NCBI GenBank assembly: GCA_947478725.1
Contig: CANJWZ010000020.1
Coordinates: 1-64,000, forward strand
Length of the DNA: 64,000 nt
Reading direction: 5' to 3'
DNA from: Comamonadaceae bacterium
Lineage (GTDB): Bacteria; Pseudomonadota; Gammaproteobacteria; Burkholderiales; Burkholderiaceae_C
Part shown: positions 53,798 to 61,701 of the stretch, piece by piece
Numbering within the stretch: position 1 is the first letter of the stretch
Layout of the letters: every line of letters starts with the position of its first letter
Translations under genes and position numbers: made by a program
The notes under the pieces: model-generated
Told to the model about the DNA's origin: nothing
The model's input: only the letters and a program-made list of their open reading frames with translations
The model's database searches: none

Positions 53798-53998
53798 TCA
53801 ATCGGGGAGCTGATTGGCATCAGACGCCAGCGCCGCGCCCATGCGGCGGCGGGCAAAGCTTTCTGGTTTGCCGGACGAACGGGTGTCCGTGTTGGGTACG
53901 CGCAGGGCGTCGGCCACGACGTCAAATACGATGCCTTTGGCCTCGATGCCCCCGTAAGTGACAGCGCTGGCGCCGGGGGTGCGCAGGGCTGTGTTGAC
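53798..53998 (-). pseudogene. 3' fragment of a purT (formate-dependent GAR transformylase) gene
   Basis: About 60 residues ([12 protein letters not shown], then [22 protein letters not shown] and [12 protein letters not shown]) match the C-terminal part of PurT. The rest of the ATP-grasp enzyme is missing. Changes such as TRSSGKPES where RxFGKPES is expected, and a tail diverging after ALASDAN, suggest decay. The homology starts at a REP-like hairpin at 53999-54018. The track ORF continues past it with unrelated sequence. Confidence 0.7.
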
Positions 53999-54018
53999 GG
54001 GGTCATGGGTCTGACCCC
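53999..54018. repeat. REP-like hairpin at the edge of the purT remnant
   Basis: GGGGTCA and TGACCCC are perfect 7-bp arms around TGGGTC. This contains the same GGGGTCAGAC-type core as the palindrome inside cca (read on the minus strand). Confidence 0.65.
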
Positions 54019-54248
54019 AAGTCCCAACCCAGGCCAGTGAATGGCCGGTTTCGACGACAAAGCAGAAATTCAAGGCGTTGGTTTCTGGCGCTCAAAGCAA
54101 AATATTGCAAAAATCACTCCAATAGAATTGAAGGGGTGAAGTTGCTCGATAGTTCGTTTCAGCACTGGCGGAAATTACTCCGCGCAGCGGCTTCGTCCAA
54201 CACCAGGACTAGACTTCTCCTTCAGGGGAACCAAGATGGGGGTGAGCT
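54019..54248. other. Intergenic region without recognised features
   Basis: No convincing gene was found. Short overlapping ORFs on the plus strand show no recognisable domain. The segment follows the purT remnant and precedes the SUMF1-like gene. Confidence 0.45.
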
Positions 54249-55034
54249 GTGAGCCGCATGGTGATCTGGGCGTTTGCTCTTCTCTTCGCCCTGCTGGCTT
54301 CGGCGCAGGCACCGCTCAGCGAGATGGTGGATATCCCCGCCGGGCCGTTCATGATGGGCAGCAACCACGGCCCTGAAGACGAACGTCCGGCGCATCCGGT
54401 CACACTCGCCGCGTTTTTGATCGACCGTTTCCCCGTGACCAACACGCAATACGCCAACTTTCTGAACCTTCAGCTCGAAAAAGCCGGCGCGACCGCGCGG
54501 CTCTATGACTATGACGACCCCGACGCACGGATCCACCGCCAGGGCGAGCGCTGGCTGGCTGACCCCGGATTCGAAAATCATCCGGTGGTGGAAGTGCCGT
54601 GGTTAGGCGCCGTCAGCTACTGTGCGGTCAACGGCAAGCGTTTGCCGACCGAGGCCGAATGGGAAAAAGCGGCACGGGGCATCGACGGTCGGCGCTATCC
54701 GTGGGGCTCCGAATTGCCGGAACGCGGGCGCGGCCAGTTCGCGGCAGGATGGAACGAGACCGCGCCGGTCAACACCCATCCCGCCGGTGCCAGCCCCTAC
54801 GGCGTGCGAGAAATGGCCGGCAACGTTTGGCAATGGGTTTCGAGCGCCTACCGTCCGTATCCCTACAGCGCCACCGATGGCCGCGAAGACTTGGTGCCGG
54901 GACTGGTGCGCGCCACGCGTGGCGGGGGCCACGACTCACAGCCCGGTGTAATCACGACGACCCAGCGCGGCCGCGATCTTTCGCGCAACCCGGCTGCGGG
55001 ACATCACAACATCGGATTTCGCTGCGCGCGTTGA
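54249..55034 (+). CDS. Exported SUMF1/FGE-sulfatase-domain protein
   Basis: A 261-residue protein. A signal peptide (residues 4-20, WAFALLFALLASAQA) is followed by an FGE-sulfatase domain: VDIPAGPFMMGSN near residue 27, PVTNTQYANFL near 62, RLPTEAEWEKAARG near 130, YGVREMAGNVWQWVSS near 184 and NIGFRCAR at the end. The cysteine pair of formylglycine-generating enzymes is not seen; the region reads RATRGGGHDSQPG. It is therefore probably a SUMF1-like relative with another role. The start is GTG at 54249 or ATG at 54258. Confidence 0.85.
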   Translation: MSRMVIWAFALLFALLASAQAPLSEMVDIPAGPFMMGSNHGPEDERPAHPVTLAAFLIDRFPVTNTQYANFLNLQLEKAGATARLYDYDDPDARIHRQGERWLADPGFENHPVVEVPWLGAVSYCAVNGKRLPTEAEWEKAARGIDGRRYPWGSELPERGRGQFAAGWNETAPVNTHPAGASPYGVREMAGNVWQWVSSAYRPYPYSATDGREDLVPGLVRATRGGGHDSQPGVITTTQRGRDLSRNPAAGHHNIGFRCAR

Positions 55035-55364
55035 CCGGGTTCATTTTGAAGGCGCACCCTCGAAAATTCGAACTCCATCGAATCGGTACCTAAAGCCAAA
55101 TTGGCTGCCAGTTACCAGCCATTCGCATATGTCAGCTTCCGGCCCAAACCTGCCGATCGTCCAACTCTAAAGTCGCCAAACTTCGAAAATCAATACGGGC
55201 TTAACTAATGGAAGCATTCAAAGACGCTTTTTCAAGTTCTAACCTCGCACGTTGATTCAAACCTCCAAACGGCTGAAGTCAGTCTTTCCCTCATGTGGCT
55301 TCACACCCATTTCAACGATGGGCAAGTGTTGGATGCCTTGGTACTGGAACGCGATGGTTGCCTT
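55035..55364. other. 330-bp intergenic region, possibly with a degraded repeat
   Basis: No gene was recognised. The part around 55105-55175 (CAGCTTCCGGCCCAAACCTG with CCATTCGCATATGTCAGC) resembles a degenerate repeat seen downstream of genes in many proteobacteria, but the match is from memory and weak. Short ORFs here show no domain. Confidence 0.4.
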
Positions 55365-55760
55365 TTAGGCAATAAGAGTCATGCCAGCGTACTTGGACGC
55401 GCCGACATCAAAAGTCATGGTTTGAGTGCAGCCGGCACCCGCTGCAGACCGTTCGATCAAACAGTCTGCAAAGTCTGCCTTGCCTTCACTGAAAACTCGC
55501 AGCGCACGCGTGACTTGATCCGCACGCTCTACCAAAAACTGTTTGGTCCGAAGGATGGCCTCTAGCGCTTGGACGACCTGCGCACCTGTCAATTCATAAC
55601 AAGAGCTCAACACCCAGTACAACTCGATGACGGACACCATGGTGATGTATCCGCGGTTGTCACTGTCCAGAGACTCAATCAACTTGGTGGCCTTGGGTGA
55701 ATTCTTGAGGTCGTCCTGCATGATGTAGCGAACGAGCACATTCGTATCCAGGCCGATCAT
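55365..55760 (-). CDS. VapC-family PIN-domain toxin
   Basis: A 131-residue PIN ribonuclease. The acidic catalytic residues are in MIGLDTNVLVRYI (Asp5), VSVIELYWVL (Glu near 46), KADFADCLIE (Asp near 98) and TFDVGASK near 117. The ATG overlaps the antitoxin stop by 4 bp. Confidence 0.92.
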   Translation of the reverse strand: MIGLDTNVLVRYIMQDDLKNSPKATKLIESLDSDNRGYITMVSVIELYWVLSSCYELTGAQVVQALEAILRTKQFLVERADQVTRALRVFSEGKADFADCLIERSAAGAGCTQTMTFDVGASKYAGMTLIA

Positions 55761-55999
55761 CGTGCTGCTGCCCCGCGCTTTGTGATGGCTGCATTCATGG
55801 CTTCAATGGAAACGGTCTTTTTCGCCGGCCCAAACATTCCCTTCAGCGCCGTTACTTCGCTAGTAGCCGCAACGAACTCGTAGCGACCAGGCGAAATTTG
55901 AACAAACTCAACGCGATCACCGGCATCAACCTTGAGGTCATTTCGGACCTCTACAGGGATGGTGATTTGGCCTTTGGACGTGAGGGTTGCGGTTGACAT
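55757..55999 (-). CDS. AbrB-fold (VapB-type) antitoxin
   Basis: An 80-residue protein with the AbrB/SpoVT swapped-hairpin motif ATLTSKGQITIPVEVRNDLKV at residues 4-24, followed by GDRVEFV. It neutralises the PIN toxin gene that overlaps its end. A palindrome upstream suggests autoregulation. Confidence 0.92.
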   Translation of the reverse strand: MSTATLTSKGQITIPVEVRNDLKVDAGDRVEFVQISPGRYEFVAATSEVTALKGMFGPAKKTVSIEAMNAAITKRGAAAR

Positions 56000-56019
56000 G
56001 ATTTAAGCCCTTGAAGGAT

Positions 56020-56037
56020 CCTTACTTTAATGTAAGG
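56020..56037. promoter_or_regulatory. Palindromic operator upstream of vapBC
   Basis: CCTTAC-TTTAAT-GTAAGG is a perfect 6-bp inverted repeat 20 bp upstream of the antitoxin start. On the minus strand a -35-like TTTACA and a -10-like TAAAGT with a 17-bp spacer overlap it, so binding of the antitoxin would block the promoter. Confidence 0.6.
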
Positions 56038-56194
56038 CAATCGACTTGTAAAGCGCGTTTCCACTTGAATCGCCCTGGAAACTATGTCGGCCAGCCTGGC
56101 ACTGAATTTTTATTGAACAAGTCGACCGAAGTAGCTCCGGCGGGTCTAGGTCTTCATTTCGCCCTAAATTTGGGCCAGATGTGAGTGACCCTGG

Positions 56195-56926
56195 TCATGG
56201 GCTGATGCTGGTCGTCACCGGCTCCGCGCCAGGCTCTAGGTAATGGATGAAGCGAGCGCATGCACCACCGATGTGGCTGCGCAGCAAACCGACAGCCGCT
56301 TGCTCGTCGTTGGTGCCGAGGGCCGCAAGGATGCGAACGTGGTCTTCATAGGGCTCGATGCCACGAAGGTCATGGAAGCCTTCAACCCGGCGCTTAAGAA
56401 TGAGGCGATCGAAAATACCGCCTAGGATCTTGCGCAGGGACTGATTACCCGACAGTGCTGCCAGCGCAAGGTGAAACTCGCGGTCAACCATCAGGCGCTC
56501 CCGGCTCAGATTTTCCATGCAAAGTGCTTTGTAGCGCGTGTTGATGGCGTGCAACTCGAGGACGGAGGCCGAGCTGATGCCTCCGCGAAAAACCAATTGC
56601 AGCGCGTAAATTTCCAAAGCTTCCCGCGTCTGATAAAGCTCTCTGACCTCCTGCACGTCAATCTCGGCCACGAAGTATCCGCGGTTAGCGATCCGCGTCA
56701 CATAGCCTTCCTGGTACAGACGCTCAAGCGATTCCCGTACTGGCGTGCGCGACACTCCCAGGCTTTCGGCCAGCGCCTGGTGAATCAGCTTGTGCCCCGG
56801 CCTGAGACGGTTGCCGAGAATGGCGTCTTTGATGGACTGATAGGTGCTTTGCACCAGAACATCGAGCACTTCAGGATCGGCATGCGTTGGGGCCAGGGCG
56901 GGCGCGGAAGGTTTGGTGGTAGACAA
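56195..56926 (-). CDS. GntR-family (FadR/FCD) transcriptional regulator
   Basis: A 243-residue regulator. The N-terminal winged helix is at about residues 25-95 (SIKDAILGNRLRPGHKLIHQALAESLGVSRTPVRESLERL), and a C-terminal FCD all-helical ligand-binding domain contains DREFHLALAALSGN near 145. The start in the track is a TTG. It lies at the end of a minus-strand cluster of CoA and decarboxylation/dehydratase enzymes, so it probably senses an organic acid from that pathway. Confidence 0.9.
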   Translation of the reverse strand: MSTTKPSAPALAPTHADPEVLDVLVQSTYQSIKDAILGNRLRPGHKLIHQALAESLGVSRTPVRESLERLYQEGYVTRIANRGYFVAEIDVQEVRELYQTREALEIYALQLVFRGGISSASVLELHAINTRYKALCMENLSRERLMVDREFHLALAALSGNQSLRKILGGIFDRLILKRRVEGFHDLRGIEPYEDHVRILAALGTNDEQAAVGLLRSHIGGACARFIHYLEPGAEPVTTSISP

Positions 56927-56996
56927 GTTTGGGCATTCAATCAGTTTGCAGAACGGAGAACAAAGCGGTATGGTTTATTTCACAATCCGACCGCGA

Positions 56997-57968
56997 TCAG
57001 TCAATTTTCACACCGCTTGTCTTGACTACCTCGGCCCAGCGAATCGTGTCGGTCTGGAGCAGCCGGTTCATCTCTTCAGCGGTGCCGCCCAGCGGTTCGA
57101 GTCCTGCGTCGTTGAGGATCCTCGCGAAGCCCGGATCCTTGAGTATGCGATTGGTCAACGAGTTAAGTTTAGAAATCGTTTGTGCCGGGGTTCGGGCCGG
57201 AGCGAAAAGGCCAAACCACACCTCAGACTGAAAGCCCGGCAAGCCAGACTCCGACACCGTCGGCAGATTCAGGCCTTTGACGCGCCCATTGCTGCCGACG
57301 GCCAGCATGCGCAGCCGCCCTGCCTTATCCTGCGGGGCCAGTGTGGATGCCGGGTTGAACAACACCTGTACTTGCCCGCCGAGCAGCGCAGCCATCGCCT
57401 CGCCACCGCCCTTGTATGGCACGTGCTGTATATCGACTTTGGCCATGGACTTGAAAAGCTCCATCGCCATGTGGTTGGTGGCACCATTGCCGGACGAGCC
57501 GTAGTTGAGCTTGCCAGGGTTAGCTTTGGCGTGAGCGATCAGTTCAGCCACACTCTTGACCGGTAGCGCAGGACTGACGGCCAGCACGTTAGGCGTGCGG
57601 ATCAGGATGGAAATCGCCGTCAAATCCTTGAGCGGATCGAAGGGCATATTCTTGTAGAGGCTGGGGTTGATCGCCAGGCTGCTGGCCGCTACCAGCAAGG
57701 TGTAGCCATCCGCCGGAGCCTTTGCGACAAGGTCGGCGCCAATGTTGCTGGCAGCCCCCGCCTTGTGGTCGACCACCATGGGCTGGCCGGTAAACTCCTG
57801 GAATTTTTTTGACAGCGACTGCGACACCACACTGGTCGAACCGCCGGGCGCATACGGATCAATCAACCGTACGGGTTTGGTCGGATATTCCTGCGAATAA
57901 GCGCCCTGGCTCAATGCCATCAGTGCGGCGGCGGTGATGAGGAACTGCCGTTTCGTGTTGGCCTTCAT
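56997..57968 (-). CDS. Bug/TctC-family substrate-binding protein
   Basis: A 323-residue periplasmic binding protein with a signal peptide (residues 1-25, ending GAYSQ), YPTKPVRLIDPYAPGGSTS near residue 30 and VVDHKAGAASNIGADLVAK near 60. It overlaps the MmgE/PrpD stop by 4 bp. Tight coupling to catabolic genes suggests it captures the pathway substrate, but no TctA/TctB genes are visible. Confidence 0.92.
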   Translation of the reverse strand: MKANTKRQFLITAAALMALSQGAYSQEYPTKPVRLIDPYAPGGSTSVVSQSLSKKFQEFTGQPMVVDHKAGAASNIGADLVAKAPADGYTLLVAASSLAINPSLYKNMPFDPLKDLTAISILIRTPNVLAVSPALPVKSVAELIAHAKANPGKLNYGSSGNGATNHMAMELFKSMAKVDIQHVPYKGGGEAMAALLGGQVQVLFNPASTLAPQDKAGRLRMLAVGSNGRVKGLNLPTVSESGLPGFQSEVWFGLFAPARTPAQTISKLNSLTNRILKDPGFARILNDAGLEPLGGTAEEMNRLLQTDTIRWAEVVKTSGVKID

Positions 57969-59389
57969 GTTCGTGTCTCCAAAAATGTATTGACCGGATC
58001 AGGCGGCGACTGCATCGCGTAGTCACGGACATCCAGCTGCGCCATCAGCTCCGATGCGTTGGACGCTTGTTCCATATTGCGCAGGACGCTGTAGATGCGG
58101 TCCTGAAAAGCACTGCCCAGCGGCGCGGTGCAGTCGTTGAACTTGGCGCGCAGCTGCTGCGCGGTAAACCAGCGGTCAGGCTTGCCAGCTGCCAGTGGAA
58201 CGTGTCTGGACAGACGCCGGCCCGATTGCGTCACCACGGTGATCTCGGTGGAGAATTCCGGGTCATCCCTCCAGCGATCATCTGTCTGCATGGTGATCCT
58301 TCGAATCAAGGCTCGCACTTTCGGATCAGCCACATTTGCGGGTGTGAAGGTGGACAGGTTCACCTCGCCAAACAGCAAGGCAGCGGCCACGCAGTAGTGC
58401 AGGCTGAACTTGCCTTCGAGCGGCGTGGCGGGCATGACATGGATCAGCGGTGAAAAAGCCATTTCGCAAACGCCGGCATGGACGCTTTCAATGGGCTCAC
58501 CATTGAGTTCCTGATGCAGCGCGACGGCTGCTTCAATTCCTGGATGTGTAGCGCCGCAAGCTGGATAAGGCTTCAGCGCGAGCCCGTGCTGTGTCAATAT
58601 CTCCAGCGATTCGCCCAGCGCCCTCAACGGCGTTTCATCAAAACCAATGTCGGCGTTGAACACAGACAGGTAGCCGTAGGAATGATCCAGAACATTCTCT
58701 GAAGCATCAAATCCTTCAAGAGCCAGCTGCGCAGCCAGCACGCCATTGCGCGCCGCGTAACCTGCATGCAGCGGCTTGACCATGCTGCCGAAGTTGGCGC
58801 GCAGGCCTGATGCAGCAGACGCTGCAATGCCGAGCGCCATCACGGTTTGTTGCTGGGTCAGGCCGAGAATGCGCGCAACGCCGACCACGGCGGCAAGGGT
58901 GCCGAAACTGGACGTCGCATGCCAGCCGCGTTTGTAATGCTGCGTGTTCATGGCGCGACCGAGCTTGCCGAAAATCTCGAAGCCGGCTATGTAGCCGTCG
59001 ATCAAGTCGGCCCCGCTGGCCTTGAAGATACGCGCGGCAGAAAGCAGCGCGGGTACCAACACCGCACTCGGATGCGCGTATGCCGGATGGTTGGTGTCGT
59101 CATAGTCCAGCGCGTGCGCAACCGCGCCATTGAAAAGAGCTGCGTCTGCTGGCGAGCCATAACGGCTTGTGCCGATCAAAAGCGACTGGAAAAGATTTGA
59201 TATGCCATCGGTCGTCGGCAAAACTTTCAGCAGCGGCTCGGCTAATGCTTCCCGGCTACCGGCAAACATACAGCCGATGCAATCGGTCATCGCATCGACT
59301 GCACGAGAGCGAGCCAGCGGCGGGTACTCATGCTTTCGCGTAGCGAAGTCCGCCATCGCATTGGTCAGGTCAGGTGCGTTTGGGTTCAT
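57965..59389 (-). CDS. MmgE/PrpD-family protein
   Basis: A 474-residue member of the fold that contains 2-methylcitrate dehydratase (PrpD), cis-aconitate decarboxylase and iminodisuccinate epimerase. Family blocks are the ALDYDDTNHPAYAHPSAVLVPALL region near residue 95, GWHATSSFGTLAAVVG near 155, KPLHAGYAARNGVLAA near 205 and KPYPACGATHPGIEA near 275. The ATG at 59389 was chosen; the track's GTG at 59428 lacks a ribosome site. The exact reaction cannot be read from sequence. Confidence 0.88.
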   Translation of the reverse strand: MNPNAPDLTNAMADFATRKHEYPPLARSRAVDAMTDCIGCMFAGSREALAEPLLKVLPTTDGISNLFQSLLIGTSRYGSPADAALFNGAVAHALDYDDTNHPAYAHPSAVLVPALLSAARIFKASGADLIDGYIAGFEIFGKLGRAMNTQHYKRGWHATSSFGTLAAVVGVARILGLTQQQTVMALGIAASAASGLRANFGSMVKPLHAGYAARNGVLAAQLALEGFDASENVLDHSYGYLSVFNADIGFDETPLRALGESLEILTQHGLALKPYPACGATHPGIEAAVALHQELNGEPIESVHAGVCEMAFSPLIHVMPATPLEGKFSLHYCVAAALLFGEVNLSTFTPANVADPKVRALIRRITMQTDDRWRDDPEFSTEITVVTQSGRRLSRHVPLAAGKPDRWFTAQQLRAKFNDCTAPLGSAFQDRIYSVLRNMEQASNASELMAQLDVRDYAMQSPPDPVNTFLETRT

Positions 59390-59443
59390 GGTCTGCTCTG
59401 GAGTTTTGGGGGTGAGTTTAGAGTCCACGTTTTTGACAGCTTG

Positions 59444-59500
59444 TCAAAACATGAATTCGCCGCCGTTGACGTGCATGATCTGGCCCGTCATGAAGCCACC
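59444..59500 (-). pseudogene. Last codons of a deleted SDR gene
   Basis: On the minus strand, 18 codons and a stop read GFMTGQIMHVNGGEFMF after an initial Gly. This is the typical C-terminal strand of 3-oxoacyl-ACP reductase-like SDR proteins (GFITGQ, HVDGG). It is out of frame with, and overlaps the last codons of, the ligase gene. No other part of an SDR is present, so a deletion joined the ligase end to this fragment. Confidence 0.65.
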
Positions 59501-61701
59501 AGCGCATCGACGGCCATCACGCCTTGCCCTTGCGGCAGTACCAGCAATGGGTTGATTTCGAACTCGGCCAATGCCGGCGTGGTTGCCAAAAATGCGTCGC
59601 CGAATGCAACGGCTGCATCCACGAGTGCGCTGGTATCAGCAGCCGGTTGACCGCGAAAGCCTGCTAGCACGATGCTGAGCTTGAGGCTCGCGATTGCGTT
59701 GCTCACAGTGGCTTGGTCGGTTGGCAAGGCGAGCCAGGCCACATCGCGGAAAAGCTCCACCGCGACCCCGCCCAGTCCGATGGCCAGGACCGGTCCAAAG
59801 TCCGGGTTACGCGTGGCAGCCAGAAAAACTTCGACACCGTTTTTGACCATTTCCTGCACCAAAATGCCAGCTTCGGGTTTGTTCAGTGCTTTGCGGATGC
59901 GCCAAGCCTCGTTGGCTATGGCCCCTGGGCCCTTCACATTCAACGAGAGAAGGCCGAGTTCAGTCTTGTGACCCGCATCTTCGGGAAAAGCCTTGACAGC
60001 GACTGGACCCAGTTCCGCGCAAAGTTGCTCGATATTGCTGCCAGGCGCGACTTCTAGCCACCGCGGTACCGTCATGCCGGCGGCTTCCAGCCAGGACATG
60101 GTGCTGGCCCAATCCGACGGGGCGGCAATGCTGCTTTGGCGATAAAGCGCGCTGGCCCTGTTCTGCAAGCGATGCGCTTCAGTCGCACGGCGCGCCTTGT
60201 AGAGCCAGCCCAAGAAAAGCGCCGCTTCCGCAGGGTCGCGCGCGCACAAAACTTTCAGCTCGCGCAGTCTGGCGCGGTCAGCTGCCGGCAGGCTGTCGCC
60301 AAGGAAGGTGGCGATCACGGGCATGCCGGTATCGCTCGCGATCTTGCCTAGCAAGGCGGCGCGTTCCATCACATCCCTGGGTCCGCGATTGGCAACCTGC
60401 ACGATCAGCGCCTCGGTGTGCGGATCTTTGGCAATGATGGACAGCGTCTGGTCAAATAGGCCTTCATGCGAGAGCACCTGTCCGGTCAAGTCGGTCGGAT
60501 TTTCGACACCGCCAAATTCAGGCAGCGCATCCGTCAGCTGCGCGACCGTGCTGCGTGCAAAAGTACAAAGCGGCACACCATGCGCCTCGCACTGGTCGGC
60601 CGTTAAAGCACGTGTCCCGCCCGGAATGCTGAAAACAGACACGCCATCCTGACCGTCGCGCGCTTGACTTTGTTCTTGCAAATGCGATACAGGCAGTGGC
60701 GCGGTGCCGAGCACCTCGCCTGCGGCGATCAGCTCAGTCAGGCTTTCCAGCAAGATCGCACCAGCGCCTGCCAACAGGTCTCGGTAGACACTGAATTCGG
60801 ATGCGATCTTTCCTGTGTGCGATGCGGCCGCTTCCATGCCAGCCTTCGAATTCCCCGACTTCAGCGCCGCAACGCGAATACCGCGTGATGTTGCCAGTCG
60901 AATCAGTTGAAGCAGGCGCTCACCATCGCGCAGTCCTTCAATGAAAAGCAGCACGACACGCACGTCCTCCTGCTCGATCATCCATTCCATGTAATCGGCG
61001 ATGGTCAGCACGGTTTCATTGCCGACCGACACCACATAGGAGCAGCCGATTGCAGCGTCTTGCAGATGGCGCGCGACCGCTCCTGCCATGGCGCCGCTTT
61101 GTGACAGCACAGCCACCGGTGTATGGTGCAGCACATCCCGCTTGGCGGCTGACCCGAAGGTCAACAGGGTGCGCGCGGCAACCGACCAGACACCTTCGCA
61201 ATTGGGCCCGACCACCGCGACACCGGTCTGCCGAGCCGCAGCCGCCAGGTCTGCCGCCGCCTGGTGTCCGCTCTCCGTTTCCTCGAATCCTGAACTCATC
61301 ACCACGACCGCACGCGTGCCTTTCGCGGCGCAGTCACGCACCGCCTGCGCGCAGTGTTTTGCCGCTAGCATGATCATGGCGACATCAGGCACTTCAGGCA
61401 GCACATCAATACTCGGGTACGAGCGCAGACCGCCGATCTCGGTGGCCTTTGGGTTGACCGGGTAGATTTGGCCCTTAAAGCCGGTCTGGCGCAGTATGCC
61501 CAGCGGCGCGCCGGTCATCTTGCGCGGATCGGTCGAGAGGCCCACCAGTGCGATTGAGCGCGCATGAAAGATGAAGTCGAGCGGGTTTGCGTAGCTGCCA
61601 TCGAAAGCGCCAGAGCGGCCGGCAGCATGGCCTGCCCCCGGGTGCTTCGCGATACGGGCATGGTCATTTGTGCGTCCGGGTTTGTCCATCAGATCATTCA
61701 T
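59488..61701 (-). CDS. NDP-forming acyl-CoA synthetase (acetate-CoA ligase family)
   Basis: A 737-residue fused enzyme. The CoA-binding domain is at about residues 40-135 (RSIALVGLSTDPRKMTGAPLG; IYPVNPKATEIGG), followed by succinyl-CoA ligase-like domains with the phospho-histidine region AASHTGKIASE near 295. An ATP-grasp domain from about 510 contains VQEMVKNGVEVFLA near 640 and FEINPLLVLP near 715. It makes acyl-CoA from an acid with ATP (or GTP). Its start overlaps the CoA-transferase stop by one base. The C-terminus is VDALVAS, next to an SDR remnant. Confidence 0.92.
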   Translation of the reverse strand: MNDLMDKPGRTNDHARIAKHPGAGHAAGRSGAFDGSYANPLDFIFHARSIALVGLSTDPRKMTGAPLGILRQTGFKGQIYPVNPKATEIGGLRSYPSIDVLPEVPDVAMIMLAAKHCAQAVRDCAAKGTRAVVVMSSGFEETESGHQAAADLAAAARQTGVAVVGPNCEGVWSVAARTLLTFGSAAKRDVLHHTPVAVLSQSGAMAGAVARHLQDAAIGCSYVVSVGNETVLTIADYMEWMIEQEDVRVVLLFIEGLRDGERLLQLIRLATSRGIRVAALKSGNSKAGMEAAASHTGKIASEFSVYRDLLAGAGAILLESLTELIAAGEVLGTAPLPVSHLQEQSQARDGQDGVSVFSIPGGTRALTADQCEAHGVPLCTFARSTVAQLTDALPEFGGVENPTDLTGQVLSHEGLFDQTLSIIAKDPHTEALIVQVANRGPRDVMERAALLGKIASDTGMPVIATFLGDSLPAADRARLRELKVLCARDPAEAALFLGWLYKARRATEAHRLQNRASALYRQSSIAAPSDWASTMSWLEAAGMTVPRWLEVAPGSNIEQLCAELGPVAVKAFPEDAGHKTELGLLSLNVKGPGAIANEAWRIRKALNKPEAGILVQEMVKNGVEVFLAATRNPDFGPVLAIGLGGVAVELFRDVAWLALPTDQATVSNAIASLKLSIVLAGFRGQPAADTSALVDAAVAFGDAFLATTPALAEFEINPLLVLPQGQGVMAVDALVAS

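Noticed and set aside
56038-56194. Possible insertion sequence remnant between vapBC and gntR
   Set aside because: Some words recall IS21-type ends, but no terminal repeats or transposase codons could be supported by eye.
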